Assembly (NCBI GenBank): GCA_016866235.1 | Contig: VGMW01000005.1 | Coordinates: forward strand, 62,001-126,000 | DNA length: 64,000 nucleotides | DNA from: Bacteroidota bacterium | GTDB taxonomy: Bacteria; Bacteroidota; Bacteroidia; Cytophagales; Cyclobacteriaceae | Reading direction: 5' to 3' | Shown here: positions 8,640-17,963 of the stretch, in pieces | Numbering within the stretch: the stretch's first letter is position 1 | How the letters are laid out: each line of letters starts with the position of its first letter | The notes under the pieces: model-generated | The model's input: only the letters and a program-made list of their open reading frames with translations | What the model was told of the DNA's origin: nothing | Databases searched by the model: none | Translations under genes and position numbers: made by a program

Positions 8640-8861
8640 GAATAATGGTTTGAACGGTTAATGTGGAAGAAACCTAAGGCGTGCCGACAAATCTGAGGGG
8701 TAGCCGGGGAATCCGGGCTTGCTGAAAATCTGCATAGCTTACGGGCTTTGCCTCTGAATTAAAGGTTACGGCCTTAAATTTCAGGCGCAAAAGTACACTT
8801 TGTGAGAATAAAAGGTGCTTTTTCATGTCCGAATTACTTTTTTATACGTTAAAATGCCCTT
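8640..8861. other. Divergent intergenic region queA / permease
   Basis: These 222 bp separate two divergent genes. The half next to queA contains a G+C-rich stretch (about 8690-8760) that can fold as GCC-C-GG / CC-C-GGC around 8702-8718, and the queA -7 box lies beyond it. No reading frame or tRNA is visible. Confidence 0.5.
8788..8795 (-). promoter_or_regulatory. -7 box of putative queA promoter
   Basis: On the minus strand this octamer reads TACTTTTG, an exact TAnnTTTG match. No good TTG is found at the -33 position. If used, it gives queA a leader of about 140 nt. Confidence 0.4.
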
Positions 8862-10124
8862 ATGCATACCATTAGACTGATTTTAGAGAGTTTTCGCTTC
8901 GCTGCCCGCGCGCTTAAATCCAATATTCTTCGGACTATTTTGTCACTACTGGGTGTGACCATCGGCATATTCTCCATCATTTTTGTTTTTACCATAGTCG
9001 ATTCACTGGAGAACAACATCCGAAACAGCCTTAATGTGCTGGGCTCCAACGTAATTTATCTGGGAAAATGGCCATTTGTGCCCGAGGGTAACGGACCGTT
9101 CAAATGGTGGGAGTATTGGCGTCGCCCAAATCCATCCTACAACGAGTACAGATACCTTCAGGCCAACATGATGAATGCAGCGAGTGTTTCGATTGTTGCT
9201 GAAAAGAACAACGTCAACATCAAAAGGGAAAACAACAGTATAGGTGAATCGAATTTGATGGGGGTCAGTTACCATGCCCTTGACGTGTACAACTTTGATA
9301 TCATTAATGGCCGTTACTTTACACAAGATGAAACGGAGGGTTCAAGAAATGTGGCCATCATAGGCCATAAGATTGCAGAGGCATTATTTCCTAATGGACA
9401 AGACCCTTTAGGTGAGGAGGTTAAATTTCGAAGCAATCAATACAAAGTCATTGGAGTGCTTAAGGAAGAGGGCCAGGGTCTATTTGGTGGCTCCGGAAAT
9501 GACAACAACGTTATTATACCTTATCAATCCTTCAGAAAAATTTTCCAAACCGGTTCTGGTCGCTGGGATGAGTTAAACTCAGAGATTGGTATCAAAGGGT
9601 TTGAAAAAGATTTTGGTCTTGTTGAAGCTGAAAATGAGCTTCGGGGTTCCATACGCTCCAGAAGAGGATTAAGACCAGACGAAAAAGACAACTTCGCCAT
9701 CAACCGTCCTGAAGCCATTGCCAAGGCCATTGGAGGTATTTTCGACATCATTGGAATTGCTGGCTGGATCATCGGAGGATTTTCCATTCTGGTGGGTGGC
9801 TTCGGTATTGCCAACATCATGTTTGTATCGGTGAAGGAGCGAACGAGTATTATAGGGTTGCAGAAATCACTGGGTGCCAAGAACTTTTTTATTCTTTTCC
9901 AGTTTCTTTTTGAAGCCATATTCCTGAGTTTAATCGGCGGACTGGCGGGCTTGTTGCTGGTCTATGGTTGCACATTCATTCCATTGGGAAGTCTTGAGGT
10001 TACGCTAAGCATCAAGAACATTGTCCTTGGTTTGGGTGTCTCGTCGGTTATAGGAATGGTTGCAGGAATTGTCCCTGCTGCTGTTGCCGCACGCCTTGAT
10101 CCTGTTGCTGCCATCAGGCAGTGA
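8862..10124 (+). CDS. ABC transporter permease, MacB/FtsX type
   Basis: This is the membrane subunit of a MacB-type ABC exporter or lipoprotein-handling complex. Residues 1-20 are cytoplasmic, the first membrane helix is at about 25-47, and a periplasmic MacB_PCD domain extends to about 280. Three helices at about 290-320, 345-370 and 380-410 form the FtsX domain, with the conserved FGIANIMFVSVKERTxIIG and the terminal PAxxAARLDPVAAIR. The 420 residues are complete. No ATPase gene is adjacent, so its partner must be encoded elsewhere. Substrate unknown. Confidence 0.9.
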   Translation: MHTIRLILESFRFAARALKSNILRTILSLLGVTIGIFSIIFVFTIVDSLENNIRNSLNVLGSNVIYLGKWPFVPEGNGPFKWWEYWRRPNPSYNEYRYLQANMMNAASVSIVAEKNNVNIKRENNSIGESNLMGVSYHALDVYNFDIINGRYFTQDETEGSRNVAIIGHKIAEALFPNGQDPLGEEVKFRSNQYKVIGVLKEEGQGLFGGSGNDNNVIIPYQSFRKIFQTGSGRWDELNSEIGIKGFEKDFGLVEAENELRGSIRSRRGLRPDEKDNFAINRPEAIAKAIGGIFDIIGIAGWIIGGFSILVGGFGIANIMFVSVKERTSIIGLQKSLGAKNFFILFQFLFEAIFLSLIGGLAGLLLVYGCTFIPLGSLEVTLSIKNIVLGLGVSSVIGMVAGIVPAAVAARLDPVAAIRQ

Positions 10125-10327
10125 TGTCGTTGATCGGATTCTTTTGATTTAGAGGTAGTGAAATTTTTTATAAGTCCTTAAGGGCATATTATCCGTTCCA
10201 ATCAAATTGAATTTTGGAACTTGAATTTTACAGGAAACCGACGCTGTTCAAATCGGGACTACCTAATACAATGGCTATTCCGAAGCTATTCCGACCACAG
10301 ATAGCGTAATCTCTTGCACCAACCAGC

Positions 10328-10360
10328 AAAAAAAAGCGGGTCTTGATAACCCGCTTTTTT
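10328..10360. terminator. Bidirectional intrinsic terminator between permease and recA
   Basis: AGCGGGT and ACCCGCT form a G+C-rich stem with a 7-nt loop, flanked by a run of A on the left and T on the right. It therefore works for both convergent genes. recA ends about 20 bp away. Confidence 0.9.
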
Positions 10361-10378
10361 AATTGAAGTGAATTGAAA

Positions 10379-11392
10379 CTATTTCTGTTCTGGTTCCGGT
10401 GTGGCGATCTTTTCCTTGATCTTTTTCTCCAGCTGATCCATCAGCTCCGGGTTGTCCTCGATGAGTTGCTTTGCTGCATCGCGTCCCTGTGCCAACTTGT
10501 TTCCATCATAGGAAAACCATGACCCTGACTTCTGAATCACATTCAGCTCAGAACCCAAATCAATGATCTCCCCTGATTTTGAAATTCCTTTTCCGTACAT
10601 AATGTCAAACTCAACAACCTTGAATGGTGGCGCAACCTTGTTCTTAACCACTTTCACCCGAACTCTGTTGCCGGTGACATCATCTGCTGCTTCCTTGATC
10701 TGACCAATCCTTCGGATGTCAAGTCGGACCGAGGCGTAAAATTTCAAAGCGTTACCGCCGGTGGTGGTTTCAGGGTTGCCAAACATTACACCAATCTTTT
10801 CGCGGAGCTGGTTAATAAAAATACAGGCACAACCTGTTTTGCTGATGGTTCCTGTAAGCTTCCTGAGTGCCTGTGACATCAGTCGGGCCTGCAGACCCAT
10901 CTTACTTTCACCCATTTCACCTTCCAGTTCACCTTTTGGAACCAGTGCTGCCACCGAGTCTATTACGATGATGTCAATGGCGCCTGATCGGATAAGATGG
11001 TCGGCTATTTCCAGTGCTTGCTCACCGTTGTCAGGCTGACTGATCAGAAGGTTTTCGGTATCAATACCAAGCTTTTCCGCATAACCTTTGTCGAATGCGT
11101 GTTCCGCATCAATAAAAGCAGCCAATCCACCTTTCTTTTGTGCCTCGGCGATGCAGTGCATCGTAAGAGTGGTTTTTCCGGATGATTCCGGGCCATAGAT
11201 TTCTGTCACCCTTCCTCTGGGAATACCACCGATGCCCAGTGCCAGGTCAAGTCCTAAAGAACCGGTGCTAATGGCCGGTACATCCATTACCCGTTCGTCG
11301 CTTAGTTTCATAACGGCTCCCTTGCCGTAGGTTTTCTCTAGCTTATCAATGGTTAGTTGAAGTGCCTTTAGTTTTTCTTTTGCGTCGCTCAT
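10379..11392 (-). CDS. recA: Recombinase RecA
   Basis: RecA forms ATP-dependent filaments on single-stranded DNA for homologous recombination and SOS signalling. The Walker A motif GPESSGKTT is at residues 67-75, Walker B is [12 protein letters not shown], and loop L2 appears as [27 protein letters not shown]. The 337 residues are slightly shorter than the E. coli protein because of a short C-terminus, which is common. It is a single-gene unit closed by the strong terminator at 10328-10360. Confidence 0.98.
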   Translation of the reverse strand: MSDAKEKLKALQLTIDKLEKTYGKGAVMKLSDERVMDVPAISTGSLGLDLALGIGGIPRGRVTEIYGPESSGKTTLTMHCIAEAQKKGGLAAFIDAEHAFDKGYAEKLGIDTENLLISQPDNGEQALEIADHLIRSGAIDIIVIDSVAALVPKGELEGEMGESKMGLQARLMSQALRKLTGTISKTGCACIFINQLREKIGVMFGNPETTTGGNALKFYASVRLDIRRIGQIKEAADDVTGNRVRVKVVKNKVAPPFKVVEFDIMYGKGISKSGEIIDLGSELNVIQKSGSWFSYDGNKLAQGRDAAKQLIEDNPELMDQLEKKIKEKIATPEPEQK

Positions 11393-11525
11393 GTGATTAA
11401 TTAATTATTGATCTGTTTAGAAAATTATTTGGTTCAGATTGATTTTAGGAATTGTTGCCTCAACACCCTGCCTGCAAAACCGGGGGTCAAATTACCAATT
11501 GATTGCTAATTTGCGTTTCCACCCA

Positions 11526-12647
11526 ATGAAAAAAGTCCTGTTTTTAATCTTCTCGCTCACGTGGTTTTCACCCCTGCAGGCGCAGTTAAACAACGCAATG
11601 TTTGAAGACCGCGTGAAAGTTTTACCTGAAGACACTGGTCGACTGGTCTTGGGAATCAATGCTATGGGCTTTTCCAAGGACAACGAATACTTCGGGACTA
11701 TTGTCGATGGTTACACGCTTTATGGATTTCAATTTGCGCCTGAACTCCGGTACCAAATTGCACCTCATTGGCGCATCAATGCAGGCCTCTGGACGCAAAA
11801 GGATTTTGGTAATGCTAAGTTCTCAACCGTCGCACCGCTTTTCAGTATCAAATTTCAGAAAGACGATTTCACCACCATTTTCGGTAATCTGGAAGGAAGT
11901 TTGAACCACCGCCTCATCGAGCCTTTATACGACTTTGAAAGGGTTTTACTTGAAACGCGGCTTGAGCATGGAGGCCAGATCATCGTGAACAAAGAGAATT
12001 TTTTTCTCGACGGCTGGGTCAATTGGCAACTCATGCAATACCTCAACGATCCACGACAGGAGGAAATGACCGGTGGTCTTTCGGCTGAGAAGAAGCTCGG
12101 CATCTGGCGCGGAGCCAAGGTATCCTTGCCATTTCAAGCAGTGGTGAAACACAAAGGCGGACAACTCGATGTCAATCCAGATCCATTGATCACCATTTGG
12201 AACAGTGCCACCGGCCTTCAGCTTGAAAAGGACGGAAAGGGTAGAATCAAAAACTGGAGACTGAGTGGTTGGTATTTATACTATAAGGATATGAGCTTTA
12301 AAAAGAGACAGGAATTTTTGAATGGTTCCGGCTTGTACCTCAACCTCAATCTAAAATTTTCTGATAAACTGGAGTCCATGGTATCCTATTGGAAAGGCCA
12401 TGAGTTTCAGACCGTCGAAGGGGGCAAAATTTATCCCTCCGTTGGTGTTCTGGATCCTTCGCTGATCAGACCAGATCGTGAATTGTTGATCTGGCGGCTG
12501 CTTTTTTCTGAAAAGGTAAATGATGCATTTTCTGTTGGTGGCCGGCTTGAACCTTACTACGACTTTAACTTTGGAGGCTTTCAGTGGAGCTTTGGAATTT
12601 ATCTTGTTTACCACGATAATTTTTTCTTAGGAAGACCAAAGCGTTAA
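11526..12647 (+). CDS. Predicted outer-membrane beta-barrel protein, function unknown
   Basis: The protein begins with a Sec signal peptide (MKKVLFLIFSLTWFSPLQAQ) with a predicted cut after AQ. I chose this ATG because upstream in-frame codons would bury the signal. The 353-residue mature part is rich in alternating aromatic and polar residues (WRINAGLWTQKDFG, WRLSGWYLYYKDMSF, FQWSFGIYLVYHDNFF). It ends in a hydrophobic strand, as expected for an integral outer-membrane barrel. No family is recognised. The stop is 3 bp before the putative aminopeptidase gene, so they are translationally linked and may work together at the envelope. Confidence 0.75.
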   Translation: MKKVLFLIFSLTWFSPLQAQLNNAMFEDRVKVLPEDTGRLVLGINAMGFSKDNEYFGTIVDGYTLYGFQFAPELRYQIAPHWRINAGLWTQKDFGNAKFSTVAPLFSIKFQKDDFTTIFGNLEGSLNHRLIEPLYDFERVLLETRLEHGGQIIVNKENFFLDGWVNWQLMQYLNDPRQEEMTGGLSAEKKLGIWRGAKVSLPFQAVVKHKGGQLDVNPDPLITIWNSATGLQLEKDGKGRIKNWRLSGWYLYYKDMSFKKRQEFLNGSGLYLNLNLKFSDKLESMVSYWKGHEFQTVEGGKIYPSVGVLDPSLIRPDRELLIWRLLFSEKVNDAFSVGGRLEPYYDFNFGGFQWSFGIYLVYHDNFFLGRPKR

Positions 12648-12650
12648 TCC

Positions 12651-13679
12651 TTGAGACGGAAAGTATTTTTTTCGGGATTGCTGTTGGCTGCAGCAGGATT
12701 GGGTTTGTACCACCTTCAACTTATTACCTATGGTGTTAAGCAAGGAATAGGTCAGCTCAACCTTGTTATAAAGGCCAAACCTGTGGAGGAAGTGATCTTC
12801 CATCCTAATACTCCTGATTCAGTTAAAAGCAAATTGCAGTTTCTATCAAAAGTCAGGGAGTTTGCCATGCAAGAAATTGGATTGGACGATACCAAAAATT
12901 ATACAACCTATTATGATCAGCAGGGAAAGGAAGTTTTGTGGGTGGTAACGGCATGTGAGGAATTCAAATTAAAAGAGTTTACGTGGTCGTTTCCGGTCGT
13001 TGGGAGCGTTCCCTATAAAGGATTTTTCAATCGAGCAGAAGCTGTCGAGGAAGCTGGTGAATTAAAATCGATGGGACTTGACGTAAGTGTCCGAAATCCC
13101 GGTGGTTGGTCCACTTTAGGCTGGTTTCGTGATCCGATCCTTAGCGGCATGCTCGAGCGGAGCGATGGACAACTGGCCAGTCTGATCATTCATGAAATGG
13201 TCCATGCAACCATTTTTGTCAAGGACAGTGTTCAGTTTAATGAGAACATGGCATCCTTTATTGGTGACCAGGGGGCCTTAATGTTTATGGAGCGGTTTTA
13301 CGGAATCAATTCACCACAATGGATGGCATTGAAAAATGAATTTGAGGAAGAAGACCGATGGAATTCCCATATGCTCCGTGGTGCAAAGCATTTGGATAGT
13401 TTGTACCAATCTTTTCAAGGTCGGCCCAACGAATCAATCCGTGCGATGAAACATGAGGCCATCAAAAACATTTTTCTTCAAACCGATACCCTTCGGTTAT
13501 CAAATAAATATCCAAGGCCTGAGGCATGGATGAAAAGATTACCGGACAATACTTTTTTCATGAATTACATACGGTATCAGGCAGGTCAGCGCGACTTAAA
13601 GCAGATTTATGATGTTGATCACCGGGGTAACCTTAAAAACTTTGTTGATGTCTTCCGACAACGGTTTCCTTATCTTTAA
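12651..13679 (+). CDS. Putative zinc aminopeptidase (PF10023-like, COG4324)
   Basis: The 342-residue protein has an N-terminal membrane anchor or signal (about residues 5-22). It then has a gluzincin-like site HEMVHAT at 181-187 with a likely third ligand E198 (NENMA). This layout and length fit the putative aminopeptidase family COG4324, whose substrates are not established. It uses a TTG start, the only start codon positioned ahead of the hydrophobic anchor, 3 bp after the barrel gene stop. It probably acts in the periplasm on peptides. Confidence 0.75.
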   Translation: MRRKVFFSGLLLAAAGLGLYHLQLITYGVKQGIGQLNLVIKAKPVEEVIFHPNTPDSVKSKLQFLSKVREFAMQEIGLDDTKNYTTYYDQQGKEVLWVVTACEEFKLKEFTWSFPVVGSVPYKGFFNRAEAVEEAGELKSMGLDVSVRNPGGWSTLGWFRDPILSGMLERSDGQLASLIIHEMVHATIFVKDSVQFNENMASFIGDQGALMFMERFYGINSPQWMALKNEFEEEDRWNSHMLRGAKHLDSLYQSFQGRPNESIRAMKHEAIKNIFLQTDTLRLSNKYPRPEAWMKRLPDNTFFMNYIRYQAGQRDLKQIYDVDHRGNLKNFVDVFRQRFPYL

Positions 13680-13762
13680 TCGCGCTTTGTTAAGAATTTG
13701 TTAAATAGATTTTAGCCATAGTTTAAGATCCCGATAAACGACAAATTTGCATACCCTGACCT

Positions 13763-14449
13763 ATGGCTCAAGCTGTCTTTAAAATATTAGCTGTTGATGA
13801 CGACGATTCGATTCTTGAGTTGTTGAAGTACAACCTTGATAAGGCTGGTTATGAGGTGAAGACTGCCTCTGATGGAATGGAGGCACTAGAGGTTGCCAAA
13901 CGGTTTCGTCCCAATCTTGTTCTGCTGGACATTATGATGCCTAAAATGGATGGCGTTGAAACCTGCCGTAACCTGCGCGCCATGCCTGAGCTCGCGGGTG
14001 CTTTCATTGTATTTCTTACAGCCAGAGCTGAAGAATACTCTGAGGTGGCGGCCTTTGATGTGGGCGCTGATGACTACATCAACAAACCAATTAAACCACG
14101 GGCACTCCTGAGTAGGATACAAGCCATCCTCAGGAGAGGGGGAAAAGAAAATTCCAAGCCTGAAGTACTGACCTTTGGTCCTTTGCAAATCGATCGGACC
14201 AGTTATACCGTTAAGCTTGGCAGCAAAGCAATTGATTTACCCAAAAAGGAATTCGAGCTTTTATATTTTCTGGCTCAGCACCCCAACCAGGTTTTTGGCC
14301 GCGACGATCTGCTCCATCATATATGGGGATCCGATGTTTATGTGTTGGCCAGAACGGTTGATGTTCACGTCCGTAAGGTGCGGGAGAAGATTGGTGATGA
14401 TTATATTGCTACCGTAAAAGGCGTCGGCTACAAGTTCAATGCGGTTTAA
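13763..14449 (+). CDS. PhoB/OmpR-family response regulator
   Basis: The receiver domain (residues 5-120) has the acidic pocket (D12-D14), the phosphorylation site D56 (LLDIMMP) and the switch lysine in INKPIKP. A winged-helix DNA-binding domain (about 135-228) carries the typical KEFELLYFLAQHPNQVFGRDDLL and RTVDVHVRKVREKIG. It overlaps the downstream sensor kinase by 11 bp. The pairing resembles PhoB-PhoR, but phosphate control is not shown here because no pst or pho genes are near. It could serve another envelope signal. Confidence 0.92.
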   Translation: MAQAVFKILAVDDDDSILELLKYNLDKAGYEVKTASDGMEALEVAKRFRPNLVLLDIMMPKMDGVETCRNLRAMPELAGAFIVFLTARAEEYSEVAAFDVGADDYINKPIKPRALLSRIQAILRRGGKENSKPEVLTFGPLQIDRTSYTVKLGSKAIDLPKKEFELLYFLAQHPNQVFGRDDLLHHIWGSDVYVLARTVDVHVRKVREKIGDDYIATVKGVGYKFNAV

Positions 14450-15509
14450 ATCAGGATTTTTCGACGGCTGGCTTTTGGCCTTGTTTGTCGCTGTCCTGGT
14501 GTCGCTATCCACCATTTTCATTTTAAGCAAAACCCACGATTTTTCCCGTGAAGCCTTGCTTCCGGCAGGTGTTACAGTATTCTGGTCCTCCTTTGTTGTG
14601 GTCATGATATTCATGGAACTCGTTGTGATGCGCGAGGCAAAGAAAATCATTCAGCTTACCAGCAAAAAAGGAAAGAAGAAGGATGCTGATAACGAGGTGC
14701 TGGTGGTGGAGCGTCCTGGTTTGTTCAATCCGATGCGCCGGATGTATGAAGAGGTTTTTTCTTTTACGACCACCAAAGAGCAGGAAATTGAGGATTTGCA
14801 GAAAGCTGAAAATTTCAGAAAGGAATTTGTAGCCAACGTATCCCATGAGCTTAAAACACCATTGTTTGCAGCGCAGGGATTCATCCACACCTTGATTGAT
14901 GGAGCCGATAAGGACGAAAAGTTTCGTAAAAATTTCTTATCCAAAGCCGCAAAATCGCTGGATGATCTTGAGGCACTGGTTCAGGACATTCTTAAACTGT
15001 CACAGATTGAGTCCGGTGCGATTAGCATGAAAAAGGAAACTGTTGATCTGGTAGCGCTTGCCGAATCAATAGTGGAAAAATTTACGCCCATTGCTGCCAA
15101 AAAAAATATCTCCCTGGAAGTCAAGAAATCTAAAATACCCTCAGTGGTGACCGCCGATGAAAAGTGGATTGGCCAGGTTTTGCTTAACCTGGTCTCCAAT
15201 GCGGTGAATTACACATCACCCGGCGGAAGGGTGGAGGTGCGGCTGCAGAATACCAAGAAATTTGTTGTTGCATCAGTTTCTGACAATGGTGAAGGCATTC
15301 CAAAAGTCCACCAGGGCCGAATTTTTGAGCGATTCTATCGCGTTGATAAAAGCCGAAGTAAAGAGTCCGGAGGTACCGGTCTTGGGCTGGCCATTGTAAA
15401 GCACATCCTTGAGGTACACGGCACCCGTTGTGAGGTCGAAAGTGAGCAGGGCAAGGGTTCGGTGTTCAGTTTCCGTTTACCTAGAATCAAGGAAGGCGAT
15501 CAGGAATGA
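14439..15509 (+). CDS. PhoR-like sensor histidine kinase
   Basis: Two membrane helices (about residues 10-30 and 43-63) are followed by a short linker. The dimerisation and phosphoacceptor domain has H136 in VSHELKTP. The catalytic domain shows N box LNLVSNAVNYT, G1 DNGEGIP and G2 GTGLGLAI. There is almost no periplasmic region (about 12 residues), so it probably senses within the membrane or through partners. The 356-residue protein overlaps the response regulator upstream and the pseudouridine synthase downstream (4 bp), so the three genes form one operon. Confidence 0.92.
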   Translation: MRFKSGFFDGWLLALFVAVLVSLSTIFILSKTHDFSREALLPAGVTVFWSSFVVVMIFMELVVMREAKKIIQLTSKKGKKKDADNEVLVVERPGLFNPMRRMYEEVFSFTTTKEQEIEDLQKAENFRKEFVANVSHELKTPLFAAQGFIHTLIDGADKDEKFRKNFLSKAAKSLDDLEALVQDILKLSQIESGAISMKKETVDLVALAESIVEKFTPIAAKKNISLEVKKSKIPSVVTADEKWIGQVLLNLVSNAVNYTSPGGRVEVRLQNTKKFVVASVSDNGEGIPKVHQGRIFERFYRVDKSRSKESGGTGLGLAIVKHILEVHGTRCEVESEQGKGSVFSFRLPRIKEGDQE

Positions 15510-16219
15510 AAAAGTTCAACTTGAGTGATCTTGTACTCTTTGAGAACAACGATTATCTAATCATTGACAAGCCGGCTGGGATTTCGACGTTAAGCGACCG
15601 CAAGGAAGAGATCCATCTCCTTAAGCTCATTCGAGAATTCTGGCCTGGGGCTATAACAGGCCATCGTTTGGATAAGGATACTTCCGGGGTGCTGGCAGTA
15701 GCAAAGAATGAGGAGTCTTATCGTTGGCTCAGCATCCAGTTTGAGCATCGGAAAGTTGAGAAGTTTTACCATGCCCTGGTGTGTGGCATGCCGGCATATT
15801 CCAATACGGAGGTAAATGCACCCATCGAAAAGAAGGATGATGGTACCGTCAGGATCAGTAAAAGGGGCAAACAGGCTCAGACTTTTTTTACAACCCTGGA
15901 TCATTTTACTAAGCATTCCCTGGTCGAAGCCAGGCCGGTTACCGGTCGGACCCACCAGATTCGAATCCATTTAAGTTTGCTTGGAACCCCCATTTTGGGC
16001 GATGTTTTGTACGGGGGTGAACAGCTTTTTCTTTCCTCCATAAAAAGGGGCTATAAACCCGGAAAGGGACAGGAGGAGAGGCCTGTAAGTGAAAAAATGG
16101 CGTTGCATTCAAAAAAATTAAGGTTTTTGGATCAGAATGGCCATCCTATTATGGCAGAAGCACCTTACCCAAAGGACTTTAAAGCATTACTTAATCAATT
16201 GACCCGCAACCGGTCCTGA
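15506..16219 (+). CDS. RluA-family 23S rRNA/tRNA pseudouridine synthase
   Basis: Enzymes of this family isomerise uridine to pseudouridine in structured RNA. The catalytic motif HRLDKDTSG is at residues 53-61, with the nucleophile D56. The conserved RTHQIRIHLSLLGTPILGD follows. At 237 residues there is no S4 domain, so this resembles RluA or a TruC-like form rather than RluC or RluD, and the exact site is not predictable. It overlaps the kinase stop by 4 bp and is closed by a hairpin at 16220-16243. Confidence 0.9.
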   Translation: MKKFNLSDLVLFENNDYLIIDKPAGISTLSDRKEEIHLLKLIREFWPGAITGHRLDKDTSGVLAVAKNEESYRWLSIQFEHRKVEKFYHALVCGMPAYSNTEVNAPIEKKDDGTVRISKRGKQAQTFFTTLDHFTKHSLVEARPVTGRTHQIRIHLSLLGTPILGDVLYGGEQLFLSSIKRGYKPGKGQEERPVSEKMALHSKKLRFLDQNGHPIMAEAPYPKDFKALLNQLTRNRS

Positions 16220-16243
16220 AAATCCGGTCACGGATTTGTTTTT
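16220..16243 (+). terminator. Intrinsic terminator after the pseudouridine synthase gene
   Basis: AAATCCG, tetraloop GTCA, CGGATTT, then GTTTTTC, directly after the stop codon. The stem is 7 bp with a U-tract. Confidence 0.7.
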
Positions 16244-16265
16244 CAGGTTTTTGAGTCTACTTTTG
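16235..16265 (+). promoter_or_regulatory. Promoter of the rplM-rpsI-rpsB-tsf operon
   Basis: TTTG at 16235-16238 and TACTTTTG at 16258-16265 match the Bacteroidota -33 and -7 boxes with a 19-nt spacer. Transcription would begin near 16272, giving a leader of about 43 nt. The -33 box overlaps the upstream terminator stem. Confidence 0.65.
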
Positions 16266-16314
16266 TGTCCCTTTTTAAAAAGGGGCATTATTTGCTCAAA
16301 AAACAATAAGAACT

Positions 16315-16758
16315 GTGGATCACAATAGTTACAAAACAGCCCACACCAACAAGGCCAACGCCAAAAAGGATTGGGTTATCGTGGATGCAAAGGATCAGGT
16401 ACTCGGAAGAGTTGCTAGCCAGATCGCAATGGTTATTCGCGGAAAGCATAAGCCTGGATTTTCACCAAATGTAGATTGCGGAGACAACGTGGTTGTCATC
16501 AATGCAGCCTTGGTTAAAATGACAGGTAAAAAGTGGACCAAGCGGGTAATCTTTACCCACTCAGGTTATAACGGCGGACAGAAAGAGCACACGCCCACCA
16601 TGATCAGAGAAAAACACCCTGAGCGCCTCATCGAGCACGCAGTGCGTGGAATGCTTCCAGGCAACCGTATAGGAAGAAAGTTGTTCACCAACCTTCATGT
16701 CTATGCCGGTGCAGAACATCCGCACGAGGCTCAACAACCCAAAGCCATCAAGTTTTAA
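16315..16758 (+). CDS. rplM: 50S ribosomal protein L13
   Basis: L13 is an early-assembling protein of the large ribosomal subunit. The 147-residue sequence includes WVIVDAKDQVLGRVAS, the KMTGKKW segment and the conserved MLPGNRIGRKLFTNLHVYAG. It uses a GTG start (MDHNSYKT); no in-frame ATG is suitably placed. rpsI follows after 12 bp, which is the standard L13-S9 pairing. Confidence 0.97.
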   Translation: MDHNSYKTAHTNKANAKKDWVIVDAKDQVLGRVASQIAMVIRGKHKPGFSPNVDCGDNVVVINAALVKMTGKKWTKRVIFTHSGYNGGQKEHTPTMIREKHPERLIEHAVRGMLPGNRIGRKLFTNLHVYAGAEHPHEAQQPKAIKF

Positions 16759-16770
16759 TTCAACCATAGA

Positions 16771-17157
16771 ATGCAAGTCACCAATACCATAGGAAGACGG
16801 AAGACCTCGATTGCAAGGGTTTATATGACCCCTGGAAAAGGTACCATCGTCGTGAACAACCGAGAGTTCAAAGATTACTTCAAATCAGAGATTCACCAGA
16901 TTCTTGTTAACCAGCCTTTTGCCATTACGCAACAGGAGGGTCACTTCGATGTCAGCATCGTTGTAGAAGGTGGTGGTGTAAGGGGACAGGCCGAAGCCGT
17001 AAGGTTGGGTATTGCCCGTGCACTGGTTGAAGCCAATGCAGAAACCAAACCTGCTCTTAAGAAAGAAGGATTCCTTACCCGTGACAGCCGTATGGTTGAA
17101 CGTAAGAAATTCGGTCGCAGGAAAGCAAGAAGAAGATTCCAGTTCAGCAAGCGTTAA
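16771..17157 (+). CDS. rpsI: 30S ribosomal protein S9
   Basis: S9 is a small-subunit head protein whose basic C-terminal tail reaches the P-site tRNA. The 128 residues show TIGRRKTSIARVYMTPGKG at the N-terminus, the central GGGVRGQAEAVRLGIARALV and the diagnostic basic end RRKARRRFQFSKR. It sits between rplM and rpsB in the same operon, 13 bp ahead of rpsB. Confidence 0.97.
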   Translation: MQVTNTIGRRKTSIARVYMTPGKGTIVVNNREFKDYFKSEIHQILVNQPFAITQQEGHFDVSIVVEGGGVRGQAEAVRLGIARALVEANAETKPALKKEGFLTRDSRMVERKKFGRRKARRRFQFSKR

Positions 17158-17170
17158 CAGAGAAAACAAC

Positions 17171-17944
17171 ATGGCAGAAAAACTGACTATAGAGCAATTG
17201 ATGGATGCAGGTGTCCACTTCGGTCACCTTACCAGAAAGTGGAACCCTAAGATGGCTGAGTACATCTTTATGGAGAACAACGGCATCCACCTTATTGACC
17301 TTAACAAGACGCTTGGCATGCTAGACCATGCTGCGGCTTCTGTAAAGAACATTGTTCGCAGAGGCGGCAAGATTATGTTCGTGGCCACCAAGAAGCAGGC
17401 GAAGGACATTGTGGAGCAGGAAGCAACACGCCTGAATATGCCCTACGTTACCGAGCGCTGGTTGGGCGGTATGCTCACCAATTTCATCACGATCCGCAAA
17501 TCGCTCAAAAAGCTTTCCGGTATCGAGAAGATGATGAAGGATGAGGCATTCGATAACATTACCAAGAAAGAAAAGCTTACCCTCACAAGGGAAAAAGCAA
17601 AGCTTCAAAAGCAATTGGGTGGAATTTCAGACCTGAATCGTACACCGGCGGCGCTTTTCGTAATTGATGTAAAGCGCGAGCACATTGCCATCGCAGAAGC
17701 GCAGAAGCTTAACATTCCTGTGTTCGCTATGGTGGACACCAACTCTGATCCATCAAATGTGGATTTCCCTATCCCTGCAAACGACGATGCTTTCAAGTCA
17801 ATCAGCATTATTACCGGCTACATCGGTAGGGCAATTGAAGAAGCATTGAACGAAAGAAAGAAGGACAAGGAAGAGGCTGGCCAGAAGAAGGAGGAAGCCG
17901 AGAAACGAAAGATGGACGAGGCCGTTCAGGAGCAGGAAGCTTAA
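17171..17944 (+). CDS. rpsB: 30S ribosomal protein S2
   Basis: S2 binds the small subunit late and is needed for S1 docking. The start MAEKLTIEQLMDAGVHFGHL is the family start; in-frame codons further upstream lie inside rpsI and are rejected. The 257 residues include KWNPKMAEYIFMENNGIHLIDL and TERWLGGMLTNFITIRKS. A C-terminal extension of about 30 residues is rich in K and E. It is followed by a hairpin and then tsf. Confidence 0.97.
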   Translation: MAEKLTIEQLMDAGVHFGHLTRKWNPKMAEYIFMENNGIHLIDLNKTLGMLDHAAASVKNIVRRGGKIMFVATKKQAKDIVEQEATRLNMPYVTERWLGGMLTNFITIRKSLKKLSGIEKMMKDEAFDNITKKEKLTLTREKAKLQKQLGGISDLNRTPAALFVIDVKREHIAIAEAQKLNIPVFAMVDTNSDPSNVDFPIPANDDAFKSISIITGYIGRAIEEALNERKKDKEEAGQKKEEAEKRKMDEAVQEQEA

Positions 17945-17963
17945 ATCGATAGAAAACAAATCA

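Noticed and set aside
10153-10264. tRNA-like feature: AGGTAGT and ACTACCT with a GTTCAAATC-like loop near the 3' side
   Set aside because: The 7-bp arms are 98 nt apart, the T-arm stem does not pair, and no anticodon or D-arm can be drawn. Most likely chance in the gap after the permease.
13763-15509. Naming the two-component pair phoB and phoR
   Set aside because: Domain layout agrees, but no phosphate transport genes are adjacent and the sensor has almost no periplasmic part, so only the family is given.
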